Shown here piece by piece: positions 18,480 to 26,295 of a stretch of DNA of 34,493 nt; position 1 is the first letter of the stretch, and each line of letters opens with the position of its first letter. The notes under the pieces are model-generated. The model did no database searches, was not told where the DNA came from, and was given only the letters and a program-made list of their open reading frames with translations. Position numbers and translations under genes: made by a program. The stretch covers positions 1-34,493 of the forward strand of contig JAHENZ010000296.1 in NCBI GenBank assembly GCA_018609755.1, read 5' to 3'. Origin of the DNA: Salinivenus sp. Its GTDB lineage: Bacteria > Bacteroidota > Rhodothermia > Rhodothermales > Salinibacteraceae.

Positions 18480-18518
18480 GTTAGCATTTGGCTTTCCCCT
18501 ACCGGTGCACTGTTCCCG

Positions 18519-19763
18519 ATGGCTCTTGCTTCACCCACTTCCGAGACGCTTCGACCGTCCCGTTCGTCGAGTCGCCTGCGGCCCTCCGTTCCGAAACGCG
18601 TCGCACTCTTCACCGGGGCGTACAATCATATTGCCGACGGCGTGTCCCTCACGCTGAATCGGCTGGTGGACTACCTTGAGCAACAGGGAGTGTCGGTGCG
18701 CGTCTTTGCCCCCACGGTCGACGATCCGGCGATCGATCACGCCGGGACGCTCATCCCAGTTCCGTCCGTTGCCCTCCCAGGCCGTTCCGAGTACCGGTTT
18801 ACCCTCGGCATCACGCCTTCGGTGCGAGAAGAGTTGGAGGCCTTTGATCCGACGCTTTATCACATCGCCACGCCGGATCTGTTGGGCAGCCATGCGCTTA
18901 GTTATGCGCAGGATACGGGCACGCCGGTGGTGGCGTCGTACCACACTCACTTTAGCTCCTACCTGAAGTATTACCATCTCGATCTGTTCGAGTCGGCCCT
19001 CTGGAGCTATCTGCGAAACTTCTACGAGCAATGTGAGCAGGTGTACGTGCCGTCTAGGGCCATGGCCGAAATTTTGAAGGAGCATGGCATCACGAACGGG
19101 CTTCGCCTCTGGGAGCGAGGGGTGAACACCGATCGGTTTACGCCGCAGCGTCGCTCGATGGACTGGCGACAGGCACACGGAATTGAGGACAATGAAGTTG
19201 TTGTGTCGTTCGTCAGTCGACTCGTGTGGGAGAAGGGGCTCGACGTGTACGCGGACGTGATTCGCCGGCTGGAACGACAGGGCGTGCCGCATCGGAGTAT
19301 GATCGTGGGGGACGGTCCGGCGCGGGACGAGCTGGAAGAGCGACTGCCGAATACGGTGTTTACGGGCTTCCTTGAGGGAGAGGAGTTGGCCCAAGCATAC
19401 GCGTCCTCCGACGTGTTTCTTTTCCCTAGCGACACGGAAACCTTCGGGAACGTCACCCTTGAGGCGATGGCTTCGGGTCTCCCCACCATCTGCGCCAACG
19501 CGGTGGGGAGCCGCGATCTGGTGTCCGACGGCACGACGGGGCGTCTTTGTCCTCCCGAGGATATAGAGGCGTTTGCCGACGCCACGCGTCGGCTCGTGCT
19601 CGACGATGACCTGCGTGCGCGTGTGAGCAGGGCAGCTCACAACCGCGCGAAGGACTTCACGTGGGACGCCATTCTTGGGCGAATGAATGGGTATTACGAT
19701 GAGGTGCTCGCCCGCCACGCCGGGACGCCGTCGTCTCGCCCCGCCCACGCAGCTCTCTCGTAA
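18519..19763 (+). CDS. GT4 family glycosyltransferase (MgtA / alpha-mannosyltransferase-like)
   Basis: A 414-residue GT-B fold retaining glycosyltransferase. The N-terminal domain starts after a Ser/Arg/Pro-rich leader with KRVALFTGAYNHIADGVS and continues with VVASYHTHFSSYLKYY. The donor-binding half has WERGVNTDRF, VSRLVWEKGLD and VGDGPARDELEE. It also has the EX7E motif (Glu307 and Glu315 in ETFGNVTLEAMASG). The closest families I recognise are GDP-mannose-dependent or SqdX-like enzymes acting on lipid acceptors. The sugar and acceptor are not readable from the sequence. It has no export signal, so it works in the cytoplasm or at the inner face of the membrane. The next GT4 gene starts 12 bases after its stop, so the two are an operon. 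Confidence 0.9.
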   Translation: MALASPTSETLRPSRSSSRLRPSVPKRVALFTGAYNHIADGVSLTLNRLVDYLEQQGVSVRVFAPTVDDPAIDHAGTLIPVPSVALPGRSEYRFTLGITPSVREELEAFDPTLYHIATPDLLGSHALSYAQDTGTPVVASYHTHFSSYLKYYHLDLFESALWSYLRNFYEQCEQVYVPSRAMAEILKEHGITNGLRLWERGVNTDRFTPQRRSMDWRQAHGIEDNEVVVSFVSRLVWEKGLDVYADVIRRLERQGVPHRSMIVGDGPARDELEERLPNTVFTGFLEGEELAQAYASSDVFLFPSDTETFGNVTLEAMASGLPTICANAVGSRDLVSDGTTGRLCPPEDIEAFADATRRLVLDDDLRARVSRAAHNRAKDFTWDAILGRMNGYYDEVLARHAGTPSSRPAHAALS

Positions 19764-19775
19764 TCCTGGTCGCCC

Positions 19776-20981
19776 GTGCGCCTCTGCTTCGTTTCTCATT
19801 CGCTCCCCCCCGTGGGCCGTCCGATGGCCAATCTCGGGGGCATGCAGCGTGTGGCGCTCAAACTGCACGAGGCGATGACCCGTCGTGCCCGGGGGGACGA
19901 TGTGCTTCACTACGACTCGTGTCTCCTGCGGAGCAGCTGGCGCTGGGTGCACGTGCGCACGCCCCTTTTTCTGATCCGGACCGCCCTGCGTCTGGTCACA
20001 GCGGCCCGGCGCGAGGAGGTGGACGTGGTCCTTTTCTCGTCGATGGTGACTGCCAGCCTGGCCGTTCCGCTCCAGGGCCTGTTTCGGCACTACGGGGTGC
20101 GGACCGCGGCCATCACGCACGGCCTCGACGTGACGACGCCCTTCCCGCCGTATCAGTGGTTCGTGCCGAAGGTCTTTTCGGCGCTGGACGCTGTGTTTCC
20201 CGTGAGCCGGGCCACGGCCGAGGCGTGTTTGCAGCGCGGCGCCACCACTAGGCAGGTCCACGTCGTACCCAACGGCATCGACGCCGACCGCTTTGAAGCA
20301 CCGCAGGACCGGGCCACCGCTCGCGAAGCACTTACAGAGGAACGTCATTCGTCACTTTCCTCCGACGCGCTTCTGCTCTGCAGCGTCGGGCGGCAGGTGA
20401 AGCGGAAGGGCACGGCCTGGTTCGTCGATCAGGTGATGCCCACGCTACCGTCGGACGTGCACTACTGGATTGCGGGCGACGGCCCGCAGGACGAGGCAAT
20501 TCAGGCCGCCATCGATCATAACGGCCTCGGGGACCGCGTGCGTCAGCTCGGCCGCATCTCCAACGATCACCTCGCCCGTCTCTACCGGGGCGCCGACCTG
20601 TTTGTGATGCCCAACGTACCGGTGGAGGATGACATGGAGGGGTTTGGCATCGTGCTGCTGGAGGCTGGGCAGTGCGGGACCCCCGCCATCGCGGCCCGCC
20701 TGGAGGGCATTCAAGACGTGATTACGGACGGTGTGAACGGCCACCTCGTGGAGCCGCAGAATCCGACAGCGTTTCGGGACGCCATTCTCCAGTACCGCCA
20801 GGCCCCGGAGGCCCTCGCCGACGCTGCGGAGCGGGTGCGAACACACACCATGACCACGTTCAGTTGGCCATCAGTCGCGGATCTCTACCTCTCCGCCCTG
20901 CGTGCGTTGCATGAGTCGGGTACCCCTCCAGCCCCAACGGTGTCGGATCCGGTGGGGGCACCCGTGCCCAGTGCGGCTTAG
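19776..20981 (+). CDS. GT4 family glycosyltransferase, second gene of the pair
   Basis: A 401-residue GT-B glycosyltransferase that starts at a GTG 12 bases after the previous stop. Motifs in order: RLCFVSHSLPPVGRPMANLG (acceptor domain), AAITHGLD, VVPNGIDADRF, VGRQVKRKG (donor phosphate contact), AGDGPQDEA. The EX7E pair is Glu288 and Glu296 in EGFGIVLLEAGQCGTP. It probably acts in the same pathway as its neighbour, adding a second sugar to a glycolipid or exopolysaccharide unit. That is inferred from the operon. The last 20 residues are Pro/Ala-rich and disordered-looking. No polymerase or flippase gene lies nearby, so a short glycolipid headgroup is at least as likely as a polymer. Confidence 0.9.
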   Translation: MRLCFVSHSLPPVGRPMANLGGMQRVALKLHEAMTRRARGDDVLHYDSCLLRSSWRWVHVRTPLFLIRTALRLVTAARREEVDVVLFSSMVTASLAVPLQGLFRHYGVRTAAITHGLDVTTPFPPYQWFVPKVFSALDAVFPVSRATAEACLQRGATTRQVHVVPNGIDADRFEAPQDRATAREALTEERHSSLSSDALLLCSVGRQVKRKGTAWFVDQVMPTLPSDVHYWIAGDGPQDEAIQAAIDHNGLGDRVRQLGRISNDHLARLYRGADLFVMPNVPVEDDMEGFGIVLLEAGQCGTPAIAARLEGIQDVITDGVNGHLVEPQNPTAFRDAILQYRQAPEALADAAERVRTHTMTTFSWPSVADLYLSALRALHESGTPPAPTVSDPVGAPVPSAA

Positions 20982-21436
20982 CGGTTCGACTGCTAGAGGA
21001 GGGCCTCGGAAACCGGCTGGGCCGTCGTGTTCTTGTTTTGGCCCCCCGCGACCGGAATCTCTGCGGAAACGGTCGCTGAGCGTAGGTGCGTCTGGTCGTT
21101 GGAGGCCACCGTCAATGCGGGCTCGGCGTTTTGCCGGAACGGTGTTGCAGCGATAGAAGAATCGGCGTGCGCCCCGTCTACACGTCTAACGAGTCATGGC
21201 ATAGTCGAGTGTGAGGCAATGCCCCCCCCGCTGTCATTCTGTGCCCTTCAGACGGGTCCTCTTTTGTGATCTCGGGAGAAGAAAATCGTGGTTTTTCCGA
21301 GTGTCTGAATATTCCCGACGCCCATTCGTGGCACTTCTGAGACGTTAATTCTGCTTCGGCACAATCGTGAGGCAAGAATCGTAGAGGTTCTTGTATTTAT
21401 TATTCGTTGATACATTTTCTCGTCTGGGATTCACCC
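20982..21436. other. Intergenic region before phoU
   Basis: About 455 bp without a convincing gene. The first half is GC-rich spacer with only weak GGCC inverted repeats and no T-tailed hairpin. The last 90 bases are AT-rich (around 21385-21420) and probably hold the phoU promoter. I could not find a clean -35/-10 pair with standard spacing and saw no Pho-box-like direct repeats. Confidence 0.4.
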
Positions 21437-22135
21437 ATGCCTCCTCGTCTCACCCGCGAGATTGCCGAACTGCGCAGTCGCCTGCTCGACATGGCCACCA
21501 TTGTGGCTGAGCAATTTACCGACGCCATGGAGGCCCTGCTCGCTCACGACGTAGATCTTGCCGACCAGGTGGTGGCCCGCGACCGGGAAGTCGATCGGTT
21601 GGAGCTGGAGGTGGACAAGTCCTGTGAGCGCATCATGGCTCGCCATCAGCCGGTGGCCACGGATCTGCGCACCTTGCTCACCGTCGAGAAAATCAACACC
21701 GACCTTGAACGGATCGGCGACCACTGTCGCAACGTGGCCCGCAATGCGGAGCACGTAACGGAGGTGCCCAGTATTCTGGATTCCCTCCACCTTCGGGAGA
21801 TGAGTGAAATCGCCCGACGAATGCTGGACGATGCCAAGCAGGCCTTCTTGGATCAGAACGCCGAGCTCGCGCGGCGCATTCCGGAGCTCGACGACGAGGT
21901 GGATCGCCTGCACGAGGAGAATTTTCGGGCCCTCGTGGACTACATCAAGGCGCATCCCGAGCACGCAGAGGTGGCCGCGCACCTCATCACGGCCAGCAAG
22001 GCTGTCGAGCGCATTTCCGATCACTCCATCAACATCGCGAAGGGCGTGGTTTTCCTCATCGAAGGGGTCGACATCCGCCACGCCAGTATTCAGGACGAGG
22101 CCGCGTCCAATAGCAACGGAGCGCCGTCCCAGTAG
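21437..22135 (+). CDS. phoU: PhoU domain-containing phosphate regulator
   Basis: A PhoU of about 232 residues (the family is usually 215-240). It starts at the ATG at 21437, which gives MPPRLTREIAELRSRLLDMA, a standard PhoU start; an in-frame ATG-less extension to 21407 is unlikely. Two three-helix PhoU repeats are visible. The metal-binding-type signatures EKINTDLERIGDHCRNVAR (first repeat) and SKAVERISDHSINIAKGVVF (second repeat) are both intact, with the E/D-R-I-x-D-H pattern. PhoU links the PstSCAB transporter to the PhoR kinase and lowers phosphate uptake when phosphate is plentiful. No pst, phoR or phoB gene is in this window, so here it stands alone. It is convergent with the EEP gene. 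Confidence 0.95.
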   Translation: MPPRLTREIAELRSRLLDMATIVAEQFTDAMEALLAHDVDLADQVVARDREVDRLELEVDKSCERIMARHQPVATDLRTLLTVEKINTDLERIGDHCRNVARNAEHVTEVPSILDSLHLREMSEIARRMLDDAKQAFLDQNAELARRIPELDDEVDRLHEENFRALVDYIKAHPEHAEVAAHLITASKAVERISDHSINIAKGVVFLIEGVDIRHASIQDEAASNSNGAPSQ

Positions 22136-22199
22136 TCCATCCGAAGGCCGAAGTCGATGAGACCCCGGGACACCCGTGCATGGTCAAAAGCGCCGGTTA

Positions 22200-23309
22200 T
22201 TACTTCCACCGGAGATATGCCATCACAGGTCGGTGGTCGGAAAGTGGCGGCTCAGTGGTCGGCACTGGAATACGCGCCGCCGTGACCTGCCATGCCGGCC
22301 CCACCAGCACGTGATCGATCTGTACTAGGGGACGGCGGGCGGGAAACGTGGCGCCCCAGCCCTGCACCCGCCGACGCACGGCGCTCTGCAGGCCCTCTGC
22401 GAGATGCTGGTAGGCCCACTGGTGTGGGGTGCTGTTGAAGTCGCCGACGATAAGAATGGGATTCGATTCGCGAGCAAGCCGCCGGCGGAGGAGCCGGGCT
22501 TGCTGGGCGCGCCGGAGGGCGCCTTGTCGATACGTCCGGAGGAACGTTTTCCAGCGCGACCATGACGTCCATTCTTCCGGAAGCAGCGTCCAGGGTCGGG
22601 CTTCACCCACAGAATGAAGGTGCACGTTGTAGAGTACGGCGGATCGGCCCTGCCAGGTGAAGACCGTCCGCGTGTAGCGAGCCCGGGCACTTTGTTCTCC
22701 ATCCGGCGGTAGAGGATGCACGCTCATCGAGTCGAACTGCACCCGACCCAGCACAGGTTGCTGAAGGGAGGTGGCGCCGGGCAACTGGGGCAGCCTGTAT
22801 CCCATCGAATCGTCGAGGAGGCTCTGGAGTGTGGGCGAGACGCGCTGGAGGACCGCAGGAGTGCCGCGCGCCGTCCGAAGCGGCAGTTCCTGAAACGCCA
22901 TCACGTCCGGGGACTCGTGCCGAACGAAGTGAGGCATGGCGTTCGGGGAGTGCGACCGAGCGGCTGCGTTTGGAACGTTGAACGTCATGATCCGCAGGGC
23001 CGTCGGGTCCGGAACCGTCGGGGTCCACGCTACGAGTCGGGGGCCGAAGCGAAGGAGGAGGAGCCCGAGAAGCCCGGTGCCGAGGAGGAGGCGTCCCCAT
23101 CGGCCCCGGTACCATCCCCACCCACACAGGAGAAGCCCGAGCGGCCCAACGAGCATGCCGAGGGCCGGTACCCCCACTGCGAAGAGGTCGGCCCACCAGA
23201 ACCGGGTTGGCGAGAGGTAGGGCGCCGCATACCCCACGAGAAATGCACCGACGAGAAGCGTCGACAACCCCCAGCCCAGCGTCCGCAGCGTGCGACGGAG
23301 AGTGATCAC
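22200..23309 (-). CDS. Membrane-anchored endonuclease/exonuclease/phosphatase family protein
   Basis: About 369 residues from a GTG at 23309; a GTG at 23372 directly after the upstream stop is an alternative that adds 21 poorly coding-like residues. Three hydrophobic helices come first (STLLVGAFLVGYAAP; a VPALGMLVGPLGLLLCGW segment; LLLGTGLLGLLLLRFGP). An EEP catalytic domain follows: RIMTFNVPN (Asn), VMAFQELP (the metal-binding Glu), LYNVHLHSVG, ILIVGDFNSTP (Asp/Asn), IDHVLVG and LSDHRPVMAY (catalytic Asp-His). All key residues of the fold are present, so it should be an active metal-dependent phosphodiesterase or phosphatase. The orientation relative to the membrane is unclear. It follows arsN2 closely and may be co-transcribed with it. 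Confidence 0.85.
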   Translation of the reverse strand: MITLRRTLRTLGWGLSTLLVGAFLVGYAAPYLSPTRFWWADLFAVGVPALGMLVGPLGLLLCGWGWYRGRWGRLLLGTGLLGLLLLRFGPRLVAWTPTVPDPTALRIMTFNVPNAAARSHSPNAMPHFVRHESPDVMAFQELPLRTARGTPAVLQRVSPTLQSLLDDSMGYRLPQLPGATSLQQPVLGRVQFDSMSVHPLPPDGEQSARARYTRTVFTWQGRSAVLYNVHLHSVGEARPWTLLPEEWTSWSRWKTFLRTYRQGALRRAQQARLLRRRLARESNPILIVGDFNSTPHQWAYQHLAEGLQSAVRRRVQGWGATFPARRPLVQIDHVLVGPAWQVTAARIPVPTTEPPLSDHRPVMAYLRWK

Positions 23310-23372
23310 GAAAGGGACAACTGATTGAACGGACGAGCGGCATCCACACAGGTGCTGCAACGTGCCCACCAC

Positions 23373-23810
23373 CTACGAGATCAGTGATTTTTGCATGCAC
23401 GTTGCCGAGTCGGGGCAGAGCCGGGAGAACTCGTCCGTTTGGGCAATCGCCGGGGGCACGTCGTCTCGCGACGTTGATTCGTAGCCCCGTTCTCGAAAGA
23501 ACGCGGCCGCCGTGGTCGTGAGCAGGTACAGCACCTCCACGCCGTGCGAGCGGCCGTGTGCCTCAATTGCCTGTACCAGGGCCGTTCCGTGTCCGGAGCC
23601 TTGTGCCGAGGGGAGGACGGCGAGAGACCGAAGGAGCGCCGCTCGGCCAACGGGCTCTAGCCCTACGACGCCCTGAATCGTTCCGCGGGAGCGGAGGACG
23701 CAGAAGTGCGGCAGCATCCCGTCCGAAAGATCCTCGTGCGGAAGACCGACGGAGGCCAGCAGGTCTACAATCGAAGCACGATCAGTAGGCGTGGCGGGAC
23801 GAATAGGCAT
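23373..23810 (-). CDS. arsN2: ArsN2-type GNAT N-acetyltransferase
   Basis: A 145-residue GNAT protein. The acetyl-CoA loop is read in LRSLAVLPSAQGSGHGTALV (an R/Q-x-x-G-x-G/A type loop). Further on, FFRERGYE and the distinctive tail RDDVPPAIAQTDEFSRLCP, then CMQKSL, match the ArsN2 group of arsenic-operon acetyltransferases as I know it. Members occur beside arsR genes; the substrate of ArsN2 is not firmly established. The gene starts 27 bases after the stop of the ArsR regulator, which supports one operon. The next gene starts at or shortly after its stop. No arsenate reductase or arsenite pump is present in the window. Confidence 0.82.
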   Translation of the reverse strand: MPIRPATPTDRASIVDLLASVGLPHEDLSDGMLPHFCVLRSRGTIQGVVGLEPVGRAALLRSLAVLPSAQGSGHGTALVQAIEAHGRSHGVEVLYLLTTTAAAFFRERGYESTSRDDVPPAIAQTDEFSRLCPDSATCMQKSLIS

Positions 23811-23837
23811 AGTGGAGAAGAGAGACCGTCAACACGT

Positions 23838-24170
23838 CTATGCGGGGTTCGGCGTGGGGGCTGGTTCGAGGGACAAGAACGACCGGAGTTCCTCCAGTCG
23901 GTCGGCATTGACGGAACAGCGAACCTGACGCCCGTCCCGCTCTCGCTCGATGAGTCCCGCCTGACGGAGTACCTTCAAGTGATGAGAGACCGTTGACTTT
24001 CCGACGCCAATTTCGTCGGCGAGCTCTCCGAAGTCGCAGCAACTGGTGCCGAGCGCATCGGCCTCCTCGGGAGGGGTCTCACACGTCACCGCCTGATCGA
24101 TGAGGCGACGGATGAGGGCCAGCCGGTGTGGGTGGCCGAGTGCTTTAAAGGCCTGACTCAGATTCTCCAT
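23838..24170 (-). CDS. arsR: ArsR/SmtB family metalloregulator
   Basis: A 110-residue winged-helix repressor, near the usual length. Residues 5-20 (SQAFKALGHPHRLALI) and the recognition helix GVGKSTVSHHLKVLRQAGLI are typical, and the wing is ERERDGRQVRC. Candidate metalloid ligands are Cys30, Cys44, Cys45 and Cys85. The vicinal pair at 44-45 sits just before the helix-turn-helix, about where classical ArsR proteins carry their As(III) site. An AAGGA Shine-Dalgarno lies about 9 bases before the ATG. It is probably an autorepressor that is released by arsenite or antimonite and controls arsN2 and perhaps the EEP gene. Its promoter and operator should lie in the 124 bases at 24171-24294. Confidence 0.92.
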   Translation of the reverse strand: MENLSQAFKALGHPHRLALIRRLIDQAVTCETPPEEADALGTSCCDFGELADEIGVGKSTVSHHLKVLRQAGLIERERDGRQVRCSVNADRLEELRSFLSLEPAPTPNPA

Positions 24171-24294
24171 GGGGCGTATTCCTTTCGGATAAACACTTCG
24201 ATACCAGTCAAACAGTTGGGGCAGGTTTCGTTCCCGAGACGATCGGGGCAGCAGGGCGTCGGTGGGGCGAGCGATCCGTGCGGCTTCGGAGGCA

Positions 24295-25449
24295 CTACTG
24301 AACGGGCTCTACGATCGACAGCTCGGGGTCGGGCACGGCGGTCGATTGCGGAACGGTGCGGCGTGCCGCTGCCTCGATCTGATTTACGAATTGTGCACGC
24401 GAGCGCTGGAGCCACTTCCGAAAGCCGGAGGTGTTCGCGTCGTAGTGCGGGAGGAAGGCCTGCAGTTGACTGAGGTCGAAGTGCGTGCTTCGAATGCCGG
24501 CCCGGGCGCGAACGGTATCAAATGCGTTGCAGAGCTGCTCAAAATGACCATCTACCGGTACCACCTGCACCGGCGTCCCCAAGTACAGCGCTTCGGCAAC
24601 CGACTCGAACCCCGCCGTGGAGACGAAGCCCTGGCAGCGGGCCATGAGTGACAGAAATTTCTCGTCGTCGAGTTGATGGAAGGTGAGCGTGTCGTCGTAG
24701 GCCTCCACGTCCGCGGCGTCGGGCCGGTCCCAGAAGCAGTGCAGGGACACGTCGGGATTTTGTTCGTGCCACCGGATGATAGCGTCTGCATAGCCGCTGT
24801 TGAGGATGTAGACCAGGAAGAAGGAGTCCCGTTGTTGCGGCGACTGCTGAACTACTGCCTCGCGGAGCAAGGGCGGAAGGACCACGAGGTCGTTCACGGA
24901 TTGCTCGACCGGATACAGCGAGAGGGCCAAGCGGCGGGACGCGCCCCACGCCGTGACCGACGCGAAGGCTCGGGCGACGGATCGTTTCCACCATCGTCCC
25001 GGAGGAAACCGATAGTCCGGATGGTGAAACATGTACTGGTGTCCGATCGCAACGATGGGCACCGTAGGGCGGTAGCGAGCCGCGAAAAAGCCGGACAGAG
25101 GCTCGAAGAAGTTGACGATCACGTCCGGATCGTGCCGCTCCACCGCCGCTTGAATCGTAGCCAGACTATCGAGGAATGTCGGCGTACGGGTCGCTTCGTG
25201 CACCAGCGTTAGCCACGGACGGACCGAGCGATCATCTTCGTCGGGGACAAAGCTGGGGCTATCGACGAAGGTCACCGGGGCCTCGAACCCCTTGCGAAAG
25301 AACGACGGGACAGTTCGGCACTGGCTCTTTCCGACGATGACCTCAGCAATCTGGTGACCAGCCTCCGTCAACTGGCGACGCAGAGAGAGTGCCTGCGTAA
25401 GATGCCCTCGCCCCTCTCCTTGAACGATAAAGAGGCAATGCACAGACAT
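24295..25449 (-). CDS. Glycosyltransferase of the GT28 / Glyco_trans_1_3 type
   Basis: A 384-residue GT-B enzyme starting at the ATG at 25449. The N-terminus CLFIVQGEGRGHLTQALSL is the glycine-rich acceptor loop of MurG/GT28-like proteins. The C-terminal donor site has FVSTAGFESVAEALYLGTP and VPVDGHFEQLCNA, in which the GHFEQ-x-x-N-A block contacts the nucleotide sugar. Middle elements include PIVAIGHQYMFHHPDY. It probably transfers a sugar to a lipid or secondary metabolite in the cytoplasm; the substrate is unknown. It is followed after 124 bases by arsR on the same strand, but a functional link with arsenic is unlikely. Its upstream region contains a MITE-like element. Confidence 0.85.
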   Translation of the reverse strand: MSVHCLFIVQGEGRGHLTQALSLRRQLTEAGHQIAEVIVGKSQCRTVPSFFRKGFEAPVTFVDSPSFVPDEDDRSVRPWLTLVHEATRTPTFLDSLATIQAAVERHDPDVIVNFFEPLSGFFAARYRPTVPIVAIGHQYMFHHPDYRFPPGRWWKRSVARAFASVTAWGASRRLALSLYPVEQSVNDLVVLPPLLREAVVQQSPQQRDSFFLVYILNSGYADAIIRWHEQNPDVSLHCFWDRPDAADVEAYDDTLTFHQLDDEKFLSLMARCQGFVSTAGFESVAEALYLGTPVQVVPVDGHFEQLCNAFDTVRARAGIRSTHFDLSQLQAFLPHYDANTSGFRKWLQRSRAQFVNQIEAAARRTVPQSTAVPDPELSIVEPVQ

Positions 25450-25576
25450 CCAACTACGGATCCACTACGGTGAAAACGATGCATTGACCACAGTTTACAA
25501 AAGGCGTACGGAAGTTGCAGAACTGGAGAGACCCTCTTCGGGGCAATCGTGAGGGCAGATTTTGGCCGAGCGAGGG

Positions 25577-25708
25577 ACTAGTGGTGCGTCAAGTTTTCCA
25601 TGTCGAGTAGAACACCGATCAATGAACGGTATTCAGGCCGTCGAAGCGGCATTCAAATGGGCGTATTCAATTCGGCACCCGACACCTTCGGCTTGACTGA
25701 CCACTAGT
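25577..25708. mobile_element. 132-bp MITE-like element with TA-flanked terminal inverted repeats
   Basis: ACTAGTGGTGCGTCAAG at 25577-25593 matches the reverse complement of 25692-25708 (ACTAGTGGTCAGTCAAG) in 15 of 17 bases. If the outer TA is the target duplication, as in IS630/Tc1-mariner elements, the core has terminal repeats of about 13 bp starting GTGGT. Inside is only a 35-codon frame from the ATG at 25600 to a TAG in the right repeat, so the element cannot encode a transposase. It sits in the 280-bp gap between the GT28-like gene and the CMD gene and may be a deleted relative of a full-length element elsewhere in the genome. Confidence 0.55.
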
Positions 25709-25729
25709 GGTGGGAATCACGTACGGGGC

Positions 25730-26251
25730 TTACAGCTCAAACTGCGGGTCGACCTCCGTCTGGGCCACGTGGTTCACGTAGTTGCTAAACGTTTTGATGC
25801 CGATGAGGGCGTTGATCTCATATAGCTGGGCTCGGTCCACCCCTTTCTGCTGGAGACTGTCGAGATCCTCGTCGTCGAGCCAGCCGCGCTTGTCGAGCAT
25901 CAGGCGCGTGGCCTGCACGAGCACGCGGAGCCGGTCGTCGGAGGGAAGACCGCCGCTGTTGATGGTGTTGACCGTTTCGCGGTCGAGACCCGCGGACACC
26001 GCCATTTTGCCGTGGGCACTGGTGCAGTAGTGGCAGTCGTTATAGCGCGAGACTGCAAGGAGCACAGCCTCCTGTTCCGGTTTCGTGAGTTCGCTCCCCT
26101 CTTCAAGAAGATTGGTCGTCGCCAGGTAGAGTTTGGCGGCGGCCGGATTGTGTTCACTCAGCTCCTTGATGAGGTTGGGCAAGAAGCCGAGGGCCTCTCG
26201 GGCCGAGTCCTGGACCTCCTGGGTGGCAGACGCAGAAGCAGCACGGGGCAT
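25730..26251 (-). CDS. Carboxymuconolactone decarboxylase (AhpD-like) family protein, intact CxxC
   Basis: A 173-residue all-helical CMD/AhpD-like protein. The catalytic set is readable as Glu61, Cys73, Cys76 and His80 in PEQEAVLLAVSRYNDCHYC followed by TSAHG. This has the same spacing as Glu118, Cys130, Cys133 and His137 of mycobacterial AhpD, with Tyr75 at the place of AhpD His132. Proteins of this type act as peroxidase partners or thiol-disulfide redox enzymes, so a role against peroxide is likely. No AhpC lies nearby. It is the second gene of a two-gene operon, 44 bases after its Cys-less paralog. The substrate and electron donor are not readable. Confidence 0.9.
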   Translation of the reverse strand: MPRAASASATQEVQDSAREALGFLPNLIKELSEHNPAAAKLYLATTNLLEEGSELTKPEQEAVLLAVSRYNDCHYCTSAHGKMAVSAGLDRETVNTINSGGLPSDDRLRVLVQATRLMLDKRGWLDDEDLDSLQQKGVDRAQLYEINALIGIKTFSNYVNHVAQTEVDPQFEL

Positions 26252-26295
26252 AGGCGGAGTAGATTGAAGACGAAGGTCGAGCGGGCGAGGGAGGA

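Larger units (their letters stand above)
18114..18518. other. Divergent promoter region between the SDR operon and the GT4 operon
   Basis: About 405 bp between divergent genes, with no gene of its own. Positions 18280-18410 are AT-rich against the background. Three inverted repeats are listed separately, plus a perfect TTCCGGAA palindrome near 18225. Both operons must be transcribed outward from here, so operators for both are expected. Confidence 0.5.

Noticed and set aside
25600-25707. 35-codon frame inside the MITE-like element
   Set aside because: Too short for a transposase and it ends in the right terminal repeat; kept only as a note on the element.
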